Part shown: positions 34,120-42,464 of the stretch, piece by piece
Layout: every line of letters starts with the position of its first letter
Position numbering within the stretch: the first letter of the stretch is position 1
NCBI GenBank assembly: GCA_965209015.1
Contig: OZ242367.1
Coordinates: forward strand, 2,666,001-2,730,000
Direction: 5' to 3'
DNA: 64,000 nucleotides
From: Bin80 sp965209015
GTDB lineage: Bacteria > Bacteroidota > Rhodothermia > Rhodothermales > Bin80
Made by a program: the position numbers and the translations under genes
Notes under the pieces: model-generated
Seen by the model: only the letters and a program-made list of their open reading frames with translations
The model's database searches: none
Told to the model about the DNA's origin: nothing

Positions 34120-35265
34120 TTAAATTTTGCTGAGGGCTTGCTCCAGATCTTCTAGTAGATCATCTACCTCTTCAATTCCTACGGATAAGCGAACCAAACT
34201 GTCACCTATCCCCAGTTTTGCGCGTTCCTCCGAAGAAAGTGCACCATGTGACATGGTTGCAGGATGGCCAATCAGGCTTTCAACCGCACCAAGACTCTCC
34301 GCAAAGGTGAAGATATTGAGAGAATGCAGGACCTTCCTTGTTTTTTCGGATGAGGATGTTTTGAGTACGGCTGACAGCATCCCACCAAAATTCTTCATTT
34401 GTTTTTTAGCTAACTCATGCCCTGGATCTGACTCTAATCCTGGATAATTCACATGTGCTATATTTGGATGACCGTCAAGATAGGTCGCAATCTGTTGGGC
34501 ATTTGCACAATGGCGCTCCATTCGAAGATGAAGTGTCTTTGCGCCTCGAAGTACCAAAAAGCAATCCATGGGACCGGGGATCGCGCCTACGCACTTCACT
34601 TGAAAACGCAAGTGATCAGCCCATTTGTCGCTATTCGTACACACGATACCTCCGACAATATCTGAGTGACCACCGAGGTATTTTGTTGTAGAGTGAAGAA
34701 CCAGATCTGCACCCAATGCAAGCGGACTCTGAAGATAGGGGGATGCGAACGTATTATCCACCACAACAGATGCACCTACGGATTGCGCACATGCAATGAC
34801 GGCCTCAAGGTCAATTATCTGGATCAATGGATTTGTTGGAGATTCAACCCAGAGAATTTTGGTTTCTGGCTTTAGTGCCTTCTGTGCTAATCCAATATTC
34901 GTCAGGTTGGTAAAGGTGACCTGTACCCCCATAGGAGCTAGTACAAGTTTCAAAAAACGATAATTGCCCCCGTACATATCCTCGGAGGCAACGATATGAT
35001 CTCCAGGGCGCAGTGCTCGGAGAATCCCGTCGGTTGCAGACATTCCAGAGGCAAATGCGATCCCATGAGATGCATCTTCTAGGCTCGCCAGATTCTCTTC
35101 AAGCATGGTTCTCGTTGGGTTTGATGCCCGTCCATACTCGTAGGGGGATGTCTCGCCCTCGGGTGGCTGCCTGTAGGTTGATGTTTGATAGATGGGGGGC
35201 ATGACCGATCCGGTCGCCGCATCTGGACTCTGACCTGAGTGTACGGCCCGTGTTGCAAAATGCAT
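34120..35265 (-). CDS. cystathionine gamma-synthase / gamma-lyase family PLP enzyme
   Basis: A 381-residue Cys/Met metabolism PLP enzyme. Conserved features are YEYGRASNPTRTMLEENLA (PLP-phosphate contact), SGMSATDGI, DMYGGNYRF, VESPTNP, VVVDNTFASPYL and the Schiff-base lysine in LHSTTKYLGGHSDIVGG. GIEEVDDLLEDLEQAL at the end is also typical. Synthase and lyase activities cannot be separated by eye; neither is excluded. It is monocistronic and convergent with the PpiD-like gene. Confidence 0.9.
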   Translation of the reverse strand: MHFATRAVHSGQSPDAATGSVMPPIYQTSTYRQPPEGETSPYEYGRASNPTRTMLEENLASLEDASHGIAFASGMSATDGILRALRPGDHIVASEDMYGGNYRFLKLVLAPMGVQVTFTNLTNIGLAQKALKPETKILWVESPTNPLIQIIDLEAVIACAQSVGASVVVDNTFASPYLQSPLALGADLVLHSTTKYLGGHSDIVGGIVCTNSDKWADHLRFQVKCVGAIPGPMDCFLVLRGAKTLHLRMERHCANAQQIATYLDGHPNIAHVNYPGLESDPGHELAKKQMKNFGGMLSAVLKTSSSEKTRKVLHSLNIFTFAESLGAVESLIGHPATMSHGALSSEERAKLGIGDSLVRLSVGIEEVDDLLEDLEQALSKI

Positions 35266-35298
35266 ACAATTAGTAGTAAGAGATGTTGGTAAAGTTGA

Positions 35299-36555
35299 TT
35301 ATTGATCCCGCAGATCTGCACAAAAACGGGCTTCTTCCGCACGGGATCTTTGATCTGTCTGGGAATAGGCGATGTAAAGAGCACGACACACGTCAGCTGG
35401 ATCCTCCAACTCAGTCTCAATCAGACGTCTAGCAGTTTCCAAGTGGGTGATTGCCTGACTAAAATATTTTGTCTTTGACTGTTCTAATTCTGTTTTTTGA
35501 GCTTCCAGACGGGCAATCTCTTGTGTACCGATCCCGCTGCTCTGCAGGGAATTTTCAACAGCTTGATAATCCTGTTCAGCCTGCACACCAAGGTTCACGT
35601 ATGCAGCTCCCAAATTGAATAGTGCATTTGTATAGGATGAATCCAGTACAACCGCATTGGACAACATCGTGATTGCACCTTCATAGTCTTCCTGTCTCAG
35701 TAATAATGTCCCGTAATTATAGAGATATACTTGGTTATTCTTCTCTGCGGCAAGATTCTCTTCAAAAAAAGGCAGAGCTTCAGCAGTCATTGTATCTGAT
35801 GAAGCAAAAGCATTCAACAGTAATTTTCGGATCTCATCGTCATTCGGATGATTGTCAAGTGCTGTTTTAAGTGTTCGAACCATTTCACGGTAGTACTTGG
35901 GTTGTATCTGAGGATCCGCTAACTCATTTGCAACAAGTTCATAGGTCCGGGCGAGGTAGATAAAAAGTTTGCGTTCTGTGTTCCCGAGGGCAATTGCCGA
36001 TTCATAGGCTTCGGCCGCCTCCAGTACTTCGCCCGCACTGTAGTAAGCATGGGCCTCATTGATAAGAGCATCCACGGAGTCAGGAAGGATCATGGATGCA
36101 TTTCGGAAATGACGGGCTGCAGTCATAAATCGGTCTGCTCTCTCATGTCCTCCTAACTGGTCGGCATCCCTGTATGCTTCCATTGCTAAACTAAATTCGT
36201 TGCGATACAGGGCTGTACGTTGCCTCGTCACCTGTGAACTATTTTCTGGATCTAGTCTCACAGCCTGCGCATATACTCCAGTCAATTTCCCTATATGTTC
36301 AGTCCGTTCATCACTATCATAGATGTCGGGCAACATTTCAGAAAGGATATCTCCTTTCAGTAGGAGTGCTTCCGAATTATGGGGTTCAGCTTCGAGAGCA
36401 AGATTGATGTTGGTAAGCGCACGCTGATAATCTTTGTTACGCAGATTAATTTGAGCACCTTCAAGGTTCGGATTACTCGCACAGCCACTAACGGAAGCCA
36501 GGATCAACACGATGGATAAGCAGCCAATAGCTCCTAAATTTCGTTTCATATGCAA
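35299..36555 (-). CDS. TPR-repeat lipoprotein
   Basis: The 418-residue product has a signal peptide with lipobox VSGC (Cys25 from the first Met; an ATG two codons later is equally possible). Tetratricopeptide repeats cover most of the rest, for example AQINLRNKDYQRALTNINLA, then LNEAHAYYSAGEVLEAAEAY-like and VYLYNYGTLLLRQEDYEGAI. A heptad-rich stretch near residue 340 (IARLEAQKTELEQSKTKYFS) suggests a short coiled coil. It is presumably an outer-membrane-anchored protein-interaction scaffold; no partner is indicated. Confidence 0.85.
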   Translation of the reverse strand: MHMKRNLGAIGCLSIVLILASVSGCASNPNLEGAQINLRNKDYQRALTNINLALEAEPHNSEALLLKGDILSEMLPDIYDSDERTEHIGKLTGVYAQAVRLDPENSSQVTRQRTALYRNEFSLAMEAYRDADQLGGHERADRFMTAARHFRNASMILPDSVDALINEAHAYYSAGEVLEAAEAYESAIALGNTERKLFIYLARTYELVANELADPQIQPKYYREMVRTLKTALDNHPNDDEIRKLLLNAFASSDTMTAEALPFFEENLAAEKNNQVYLYNYGTLLLRQEDYEGAITMLSNAVVLDSSYTNALFNLGAAYVNLGVQAEQDYQAVENSLQSSGIGTQEIARLEAQKTELEQSKTKYFSQAITHLETARRLIETELEDPADVCRALYIAYSQTDQRSRAEEARFCADLRDQ

Positions 36556-36618
36556 TAAGTTTATCTTTAAGATGTCTCAGGTGGATTACGCGAGCACTCT
36601 AAGGGTAGTTTCTCTATT

Positions 36619-37458
36619 TCACAAATTTTTGGGTTCCATGGAGCCACGGTAGACGATTTCAGTTGCACCTTCCAAATAAACCCTATCCCCCTCTATGCCA
36701 ACCATGAGTATCCCACCTGGCATATGCACCCTGCATTCATCCGCCCGAATGAATCCAGATGTTCGCGCAGCGACTACGCTTGCAACTGCACCGGTTCCAC
36801 AGGCCAAAGTTTCTGATTCGACCCCCTTTTCATACGTACGAACACGCAGATACACACCTTCTGGATCAGAATCAAGTTGTACAAAATTTATGTTTGCCCC
36901 AGAGGGTGCAAGTGCTGGATCATTGCGAAAGAGTCCCCCCCACTGGTCTATCGGGAACTCATGCAAATCAGAGGTAAAACAAACAAGATGTTCCGTTCCC
37001 GGCCACAGATAGTGTACGGATTTGATTTGATCTGGAACCTGATGATTTAGCGCGAACTCACCATTGTAATCGGTGGGCGCATTCAGGTATACTCGAACGG
37101 GACCATCTCCATGAACATGCACCTCGGACATCCCCGAAGCAGTTTCCATACATGCAATGGATTTACGAATGCCACTTTGAAAGGCAAACTTTGCAAGGCA
37201 ACGTGCGCCATTGCCACACATGGTTCCCTCACTTCCATCCGCATTAATGTATATCATTCGATAATCGGCATCTTGGTCCTCTGCATCTGCAAGGGCCAGA
37301 ATGCCATCCGCTCCAATGCCGGTACGCCTTGGGCAGATCTCAAGTGCCAAAGATGAAAGCTCAGAGTTTGAAAACTGATAGAACCGATTATCCAGAATGA
37401 CAAAATCATTCCCGGCACCATTCATTTTCGTAAATTCAATGATTAACGAACGCTTCAT
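36619..37458 (-). CDS. dapF: diaminopimelate epimerase
   Basis: DapF converts LL- to meso-diaminopimelate for lysine and peptidoglycan. Visible are FTKMNGAGNDFVILDNR, the first catalytic cysteine in GTMCGNGARCLAKFA, and the second in ESETLACGTGAVASVVAA. The C-terminal HMPGGILMVGIEGDRVYLEGATE is typical. The length (279) is normal. It is divergent from phoH over 46 bp, so both promoters overlap in that short interval. Confidence 0.95.
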   Translation of the reverse strand: MKRSLIIEFTKMNGAGNDFVILDNRFYQFSNSELSSLALEICPRRTGIGADGILALADAEDQDADYRMIYINADGSEGTMCGNGARCLAKFAFQSGIRKSIACMETASGMSEVHVHGDGPVRVYLNAPTDYNGEFALNHQVPDQIKSVHYLWPGTEHLVCFTSDLHEFPIDQWGGLFRNDPALAPSGANINFVQLDSDPEGVYLRVRTYEKGVESETLACGTGAVASVVAARTSGFIRADECRVHMPGGILMVGIEGDRVYLEGATEIVYRGSMEPKNL

Positions 37459-37504
37459 TCGACACTTTTAAGATTCCTCACGGTTAAATATCAATATTAA
37501 TTAT

Positions 37505-38497
37505 TTGGAACCAAACAAACAATTGGCAGAAACCACTCTCACACTTGACCACGCTGACCCTCTTCTACTATTTGGCACACATGACGTGCACTTGAAGCGA
37601 ATTGAGTCTGCCTTCCCGGATACCCAAATCATTGCACGGGGCAATCAGGTCCGACTGCGCGGGCCGAGAGATGTCTTAGAATCTATTGAGCATGCATTCG
37701 CTGAATTAGCATCGGTTGCTGACCGCAATGGATCAATTACTGCCGGAGATCTTGATACGATCCTTGCAATGGCAACTGCCACACCACGGCGTACCAGCAA
37801 GGGAGTTGGTAATGTTGTATTGTACACCCCATCGGGAGGCATGATCAGGACGAAAACTCCTGGACAATCTCAACTATTTGACGCTGCTCATAAAGACGAT
37901 ATTGTATTTGCCATTGGTCCGGCTGGAACTGGAAAGACGTACATGGCCGTCGCTCTGGCAGTGGCCGCACTGAAAGCTCGACATGTTAAGCGGATCGTTC
38001 TGTGTCGGCCTGCCGTTGAAGCTGGCGAACGTCTAGGATTTTTACCTGGTGACTTCCGCGACAAGATTGATCCTTACCTGCGTCCGCTCTATGACGCATT
38101 AGAAGAATTCCTTCCAGCGGAGAAACTCGCCACCCACATGGAAGATCATGTGATTGAAATCGTCCCACTGGCCTTCATGCGTGGGCGTACCCTTAATTCT
38201 TCCTATGTCATTCTTGATGAGGCACAGAATGCCACGGCCATGCAGATGAAGATGTTTCTGACCCGCTTAGGCGTCAATAGCCGAACGATTATTACGGGTG
38301 ACCTAACTCAGATTGACTTACCGAATCCTGACCAAAGTGGTTTATTGGAGGCAAAATCCATCCTCCAGAACATCAATGGTATCACGTATGTCTATTTCAG
38401 CAAGGTTGACGTGGTTCGCCATAGACTGGTCAAGGAAATCATCAATGCTTATGAGACAAATGGCAAACCTCCCACATCTTCTGGCTCCATTTCCTGA
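37505..38497 (+). CDS. phoH: PhoH family protein (phosphate starvation-inducible ATPase)
   Basis: The 330-residue protein starts at TTG 37505 (no in-frame ATG fits the family better). An N-terminal ~100-residue domain with a KH-like stretch (IIARGNQVRLRG) precedes the PhoH ATPase domain: Walker A GPAGTGKTYMAVALAV, RPAVEAGERLGFLPGD, YVILDEAQNAT (Walker B) and GDLTQIDLP. PhoH proteins are cytoplasmic ATPases linked to RNA metabolism (YbeZ type). Here no ybeY follows; instead a minus-strand defence-like pair lies immediately downstream. Confidence 0.92.
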   Translation: MEPNKQLAETTLTLDHADPLLLFGTHDVHLKRIESAFPDTQIIARGNQVRLRGPRDVLESIEHAFAELASVADRNGSITAGDLDTILAMATATPRRTSKGVGNVVLYTPSGGMIRTKTPGQSQLFDAAHKDDIVFAIGPAGTGKTYMAVALAVAALKARHVKRIVLCRPAVEAGERLGFLPGDFRDKIDPYLRPLYDALEEFLPAEKLATHMEDHVIEIVPLAFMRGRTLNSSYVILDEAQNATAMQMKMFLTRLGVNSRTIITGDLTQIDLPNPDQSGLLEAKSILQNINGITYVYFSKVDVVRHRLVKEIINAYETNGKPPTSSGSIS

Positions 38498-38560
38498 ATC
38501 ACACCGCAGATCATCATAACTGAGCTTACTACTTCTGCTGCTATTGATAAAAGCAAATTC

Positions 38561-39250
38561 CTACGATGAGTTACAGGCATCAATAAGTTTTTGCAACCAC
38601 TCCCGAAAATGTTGACAGCGGTCTTGAAGCCTGGAAAGACCTATCGCTGCGGCAACATTTGGACCCACAACTGCCTTCCCTTCATTAAATGGCGGTATTT
38701 TTTTGATAATTCGTTTGGATGGTGCTGTCTCGAGTCCGTCATTTATTAGTTCAGGTGACTTAAATTCTGACGCTTTATCAGACAATTGGCTAATCTCTCC
38801 TGAATACTCAGGGTAGTGCGTATTGAGCTTCGCTATATCAGAAAAGAGTAGAGACTCAAACTCATGAAGTTGGATATATGGAATGAATCGGTGGTAATTT
38901 ATTGCTTCACTTAAAGCGTTTTCCAGAACTTCTACACGTTTGTAGGGATCGGGAAAGCGTGATGCTTCCTCAAATGCAGGAAAGTCGATGGGGAGTCTGT
39001 ATAGATCAAACATAGTAGTGCATATTGCGCTTTCATCGTTCTGTATCCACCTGTATATGTCATCATATGCATGTCTGTATGTAGTTAACCCACCTCGGTT
39101 AGTGATGTGTGGCTTTCGTCGATTACGGAAAGTGGTAATTAGGCGTGTTTCAACAATAATAGATTGATGTACGAAATGATCTCGTAATAAGGATTTAACA
39201 AATCGTTCTTCGGTCTGGCCCTCTACGACGAAATTAATTCGAGATGCCAT
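38561..39250 (-). CDS. DUF4276 family protein (TOPRIM-like), partner of the adjacent ATPase
   Basis: The ATG at 39250 shares one base with the ATPase stop (TAATG), indicating translational coupling; it gives MASRINFVVEGQTEERFVKS, 229 residues. DUF4276 signatures are the VEGQTEERFV start, ICTTMFDLYRLPIDFP, KRVEVLENALSEAI and FIPYIQLHEFESLLFSDIA. The fold is considered TOPRIM-like, with an acidic Glu/Asp metal site. TOPRIM-type partners of AAA ATPases act as nucleases or effectors in several anti-phage systems; that role here is inferred. The region appears AT-richer than its neighbours. Confidence 0.8.
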   Translation of the reverse strand: MASRINFVVEGQTEERFVKSLLRDHFVHQSIIVETRLITTFRNRRKPHITNRGGLTTYRHAYDDIYRWIQNDESAICTTMFDLYRLPIDFPAFEEASRFPDPYKRVEVLENALSEAINYHRFIPYIQLHEFESLLFSDIAKLNTHYPEYSGEISQLSDKASEFKSPELINDGLETAPSKRIIKKIPPFNEGKAVVGPNVAAAIGLSRLQDRCQHFREWLQKLIDACNSS

Positions 39251-40386
39251 TAGGGCCGTCCTCCGAAAACATTCTTCAGCCACAGTTCTGATAAAGAATA
39301 GTCCGAAAGCCAGTCTTCAAGTTTAGTAGAATCTAATCTCCGAAATTCAGATGCACGTCCCAGACGTTCAACGACTACGATATCCTTAGGAGAAAAGCAA
39401 TCAATCAATAATACCGCCTGAGTTGCTAATATCACCTGAGTGTAGTGTGCGGCGGCGGCAATTAAGTCGCCTACGATGCTTACTGCTGATGGGTGCAACC
39501 CAAGCTCCGGCTCATCTATAATTAGTGTGTCTGGCAAAGCATTTTCGGGTTGTAGTAACAAGGTTATTAATGCAGCTAGTCGTAGGAAGCCGTCCGATGC
39601 TTGAGGAGCACTGAATACCTCATCTGTGTTTTTCTCTCGCCATTGAAGCAAGAGGTAACCATAATCCGGTTCCAATACAAAGTCAGAGAATAAAGGAAAT
39701 GCGAGCTGGATAGTTTGAACTATCCGGTGATAATAGTTTTGCTCCTTTAATTTCAACCTGTGGAGAATCGGTGCTAAATTTGCACCATCTTCCTTTAACC
39801 ATCGGTTATCGTCAACTGACCATTTTCCGCGAATTCGAGCGTTACCAGATGTATTATGGAATTGATACACCACTATCTTCTTCAACAGAGTGCAGATTAC
39901 CTGTGCGGTTTTGTCTGCAGATGCAGCATCAAGAAGCAGTGGATTTTTATGCCCCGCACCTAGCGATGTCCATCTTGCCTTTGACTCGCTTCCTGTACGC
40001 GAAAAGCGATACTTCTCATCTGCAAACAGAAGTGAATCTTCAGCGGCATGGAACAGCCTGAAGGCATATTCGCTCTCTCCAGTTGGAGTTTGAATTGCCA
40101 ATTCCGCCTTAATTTCTTTCGTTGTTTCGGGCCCATCATGAAGGATTCGACGAGAACCGCCCTGCTGTCCCACATGGAAAGACAACTGATCCCTGCCAGA
40201 CAATGCCCAACTCATCATTCGGAAGAATGAGACAAAGTTAGATTTTCCAGCGGCATTGGGGCCAATTAAAACCGTCACTGACAGCGGCTCAAAGTCTATC
40301 AGGGAATGGATTGTCTTAAAACCTTTGAGGGTAATTTGTTTAAGTCGGTTCCTTTTTATATTCAGGGCCATGGATACCTTGGACAT
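39250..40386 (-). CDS. AAA-type (SMC/ABC-like) ATPase of a putative defence pair
   Basis: A 378-residue ATPase of the AAA_21/RecF-like class: Walker A LIGPNAAGKSNF near residue 42, a signature-like APQASDGFLRLAALITLL, Walker B DTLIIDEPELGLHPSA and a post-Walker QVILATQAVLLID. Members are typically paired with a small nuclease or effector in phage defence (for example OLD-, PARIS- and AbiL-like systems). Here the partner is the DUF4276 protein, with one-base stop-start overlap. The alternative start ATG at 40371 would shorten it by five residues. Confidence 0.82.
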   Translation of the reverse strand: MSKVSMALNIKRNRLKQITLKGFKTIHSLIDFEPLSVTVLIGPNAAGKSNFVSFFRMMSWALSGRDQLSFHVGQQGGSRRILHDGPETTKEIKAELAIQTPTGESEYAFRLFHAAEDSLLFADEKYRFSRTGSESKARWTSLGAGHKNPLLLDAASADKTAQVICTLLKKIVVYQFHNTSGNARIRGKWSVDDNRWLKEDGANLAPILHRLKLKEQNYYHRIVQTIQLAFPLFSDFVLEPDYGYLLLQWREKNTDEVFSAPQASDGFLRLAALITLLLQPENALPDTLIIDEPELGLHPSAVSIVGDLIAAAAHYTQVILATQAVLLIDCFSPKDIVVVERLGRASEFRRLDSTKLEDWLSDYSLSELWLKNVFGGRP

Positions 40387-40539
40387 TCATCTTGTTTTTA
40401 CAAAGGGCTCTTCGCACTTAAGAGTGGGTTAATTGATTTCGCGGATAGAACGCGACAAGATAATCACTCTGTGCTCCCCAAGACTTATTGTTTACCGAAA
40501 CTGCACCATGCTATCTTCTCTCCGCAGTTAAATGACACT

Positions 40540-41256
40540 TTATTTGGGAGATTTGATTTCTGATGCAATTGCTGCTGCGTACTCTGGAGTACTCAAATCT
40601 TCAAGTGCCCAACTGGTCTCCGGCCTGTCAGGAAACCGGAAAACTCCCCTCGGTGCCCCCTGACGAATCTCAGGAGAAATTTCTACCTCTGTCAGCTTCG
40701 TGGTTAACCCAGTCCCAAGGGCTTTCACAAGGGCTTCCTTCAAAGTCCAAAACCTGAAAAAAAGGCGTGCCTTTTCCTCGCCACTCAGAGATGCAATTTC
40801 TGCCTGCTCATTTGGGCCAAATACCATTGTTGCAATTCCATCAAAGTCTCTTAGCCTTGAGCTCTGCTCTACATCAATGCCGACTCGTACTCCCCGAGTG
40901 ATCGTAATCAATCCATGGGGATCACTGTGCGTGACATTGAATCTAATACCGACAGGTCGTCCATCCATTAGTGCAAAAGGTTTTCCATATCTGGCCAACC
41001 CAAAAGTGAGCTGCGAATTTTCACATCCTAGTTGTAGGCATAGCAGATAACGTAATGCTGCCCTACACAAAGCAAATTCTCTCCTTGGGCGATCAACGCG
41101 AAATCGATTCCAGCGCTCCAACTCCCCAGAATTCAGCCAACTCACCGCATGCAGTTCACGAGATTTATCAGGGGTTAGATCAACATAAACAACCGAAATT
41201 TCCCCGAGTTGGCGAACTGGGTGGATCCAAGATCGGACATGATCAGACGATTTCAT
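40540..41256 (-). CDS. 4'-phosphopantetheinyl transferase (Sfp type)
   Basis: Transfers phosphopantetheine from CoA to a carrier-protein serine. Diagnostic motifs are GIRFNVTHSDPHGLI, RVGIDVEQSSRL (Mg2+-binding Asp and Glu), and FFRFWTLKEALVKALGTGLT. I place the start at ATG 41256 (MKSSDHVRSWIH, 238 residues); an in-frame ATG at 41349 would add 31 non-conserved residues but ends only eight bases from pyrD, so the longer form is not excluded. The carrier protein it serves is not in the window. Confidence 0.88.
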   Translation of the reverse strand: MKSSDHVRSWIHPVRQLGEISVVYVDLTPDKSRELHAVSWLNSGELERWNRFRVDRPRREFALCRAALRYLLCLQLGCENSQLTFGLARYGKPFALMDGRPVGIRFNVTHSDPHGLITITRGVRVGIDVEQSSRLRDFDGIATMVFGPNEQAEIASLSGEEKARLFFRFWTLKEALVKALGTGLTTKLTEVEISPEIRQGAPRGVFRFPDRPETSWALEDLSTPEYAAAIASEIKSPK

Positions 41257-41357
41257 ATCTGTGCTTAAGGAATTCAAAAGACTGAACTTGCTTCTTTCTG
41301 CGCTTACGAATGGGGATATATGACAGAGATCCTGACCAAAACTAAACAATAATTAAC

Positions 41358-42452
41358 TTATGAAGGCTGATCAAAACCGGGGGCCGTGCCAATGGCCGAC
41401 TCTATGGTTGTATGCCCATCAGATTTTAAGAGTTCAACCAAACCTTTCTTCATCTGTTGTACGATGCTGGGCCCCTCATAGACTAAGGCCGTATAGATCT
41501 GAAGAAGAGAGGCACCTGCACAAATCATCTGATACGCATCCTTGGCAGAAGAAATTCCCCCAACACCGATAATCGTATACTCCGGGCCGGCAAATGAGCG
41601 AACATATCTGACCATTTGAACCGCTCGCTCGTAGATCGGTGGGCCACTGAGTCCACCTGGACCAATAGCATTCAGCAGTTTAGTTCTGGTATAAAGTTCT
41701 TGGCGGTCACTCGCCGTATTCGCTACCACAAAACCACTCACCCTGTGCTGGATTGCCGTCTCCAATATTTTCTCCGTCTGACTATCATAGATTACTCTTG
41801 ATGTATCCAATGGAGACAGCTTTAATAAAATCGGAACTTTGTTGTCAACCATGTCAACCAGAGCACTTAATAGTAAATCAAGATATTCGGACGTTTCAAG
41901 AATCTTTCCTCCTTTCGTATTAGGACAGGATGCATTGACCGTTAAATAGTTTGCATACGGAAGCAACTTCGCGGCAGATAGACAATAGTCCTCTGTGACC
42001 GAAGTATCACCATCCCCTCTTGCGATGCTCACCCCCGTTAGCATTTTTCCATTCGGTCTCCGAGATAGGCGCCGGGCAACTCGGCGGGCTCCCTTGCTTG
42101 GTAACCCTAACCGATTTATGATTGCTTGATCCTCTTCCAGACGGAAGAGTCGTGGCTTTGGATTTCCGCGGTTTCGATGGGAAGTTACCGAACCTATTTC
42201 CGCGTGCCCAAAGCCTAACCTTTCCCAGAAACGAAGCAACAACGCATTCTTGTCAAATCCGGCAGCTAGTCCGATCGGGTTGGGAAAATCTAATCCCCAG
42301 ATCTGCTGTTGAAGAATCGGAGACTCATACTCAAACGTATTCTCCAAATAAGCGGAGGCCAAATGATCCGCAAGCCATGCTGCACAGAAACCTAATCGGT
42401 GAGCTAACTCAGGATCCAGCTTATAAAGCCAGCGCCTCAGATTAGCTTCCAT
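41358..42452 (-). CDS. pyrD: quinone-dependent dihydroorotate dehydrogenase (class 2)
   Basis: PyrD oxidises dihydroorotate to orotate in pyrimidine synthesis, passing electrons to membrane quinone. The N-terminal helical extension (RRWLYKLDPELAHRLGFCAA) is the membrane-associating part of class 2 enzymes. Then come NPIGLAAGFDKNALLL, IGSVTSHRNRGNPKPRLFRL, the catalytic-serine motif LTVNASCPNTKGG, ILLKLSPLD and FMN-phosphate binding IIGVGGISSAKDAYQMI. The length (364) is normal. It lies 12 bp from the next upstream gene. Confidence 0.94.
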   Translation of the reverse strand: MEANLRRWLYKLDPELAHRLGFCAAWLADHLASAYLENTFEYESPILQQQIWGLDFPNPIGLAAGFDKNALLLRFWERLGFGHAEIGSVTSHRNRGNPKPRLFRLEEDQAIINRLGLPSKGARRVARRLSRRPNGKMLTGVSIARGDGDTSVTEDYCLSAAKLLPYANYLTVNASCPNTKGGKILETSEYLDLLLSALVDMVDNKVPILLKLSPLDTSRVIYDSQTEKILETAIQHRVSGFVVANTASDRQELYTRTKLLNAIGPGGLSGPPIYERAVQMVRYVRSFAGPEYTIIGVGGISSAKDAYQMICAGASLLQIYTALVYEGPSIVQQMKKGLVELLKSDGHTTIESAIGTAPGFDQPS

Positions 42453-42464
42453 ATCTTACAGGCG

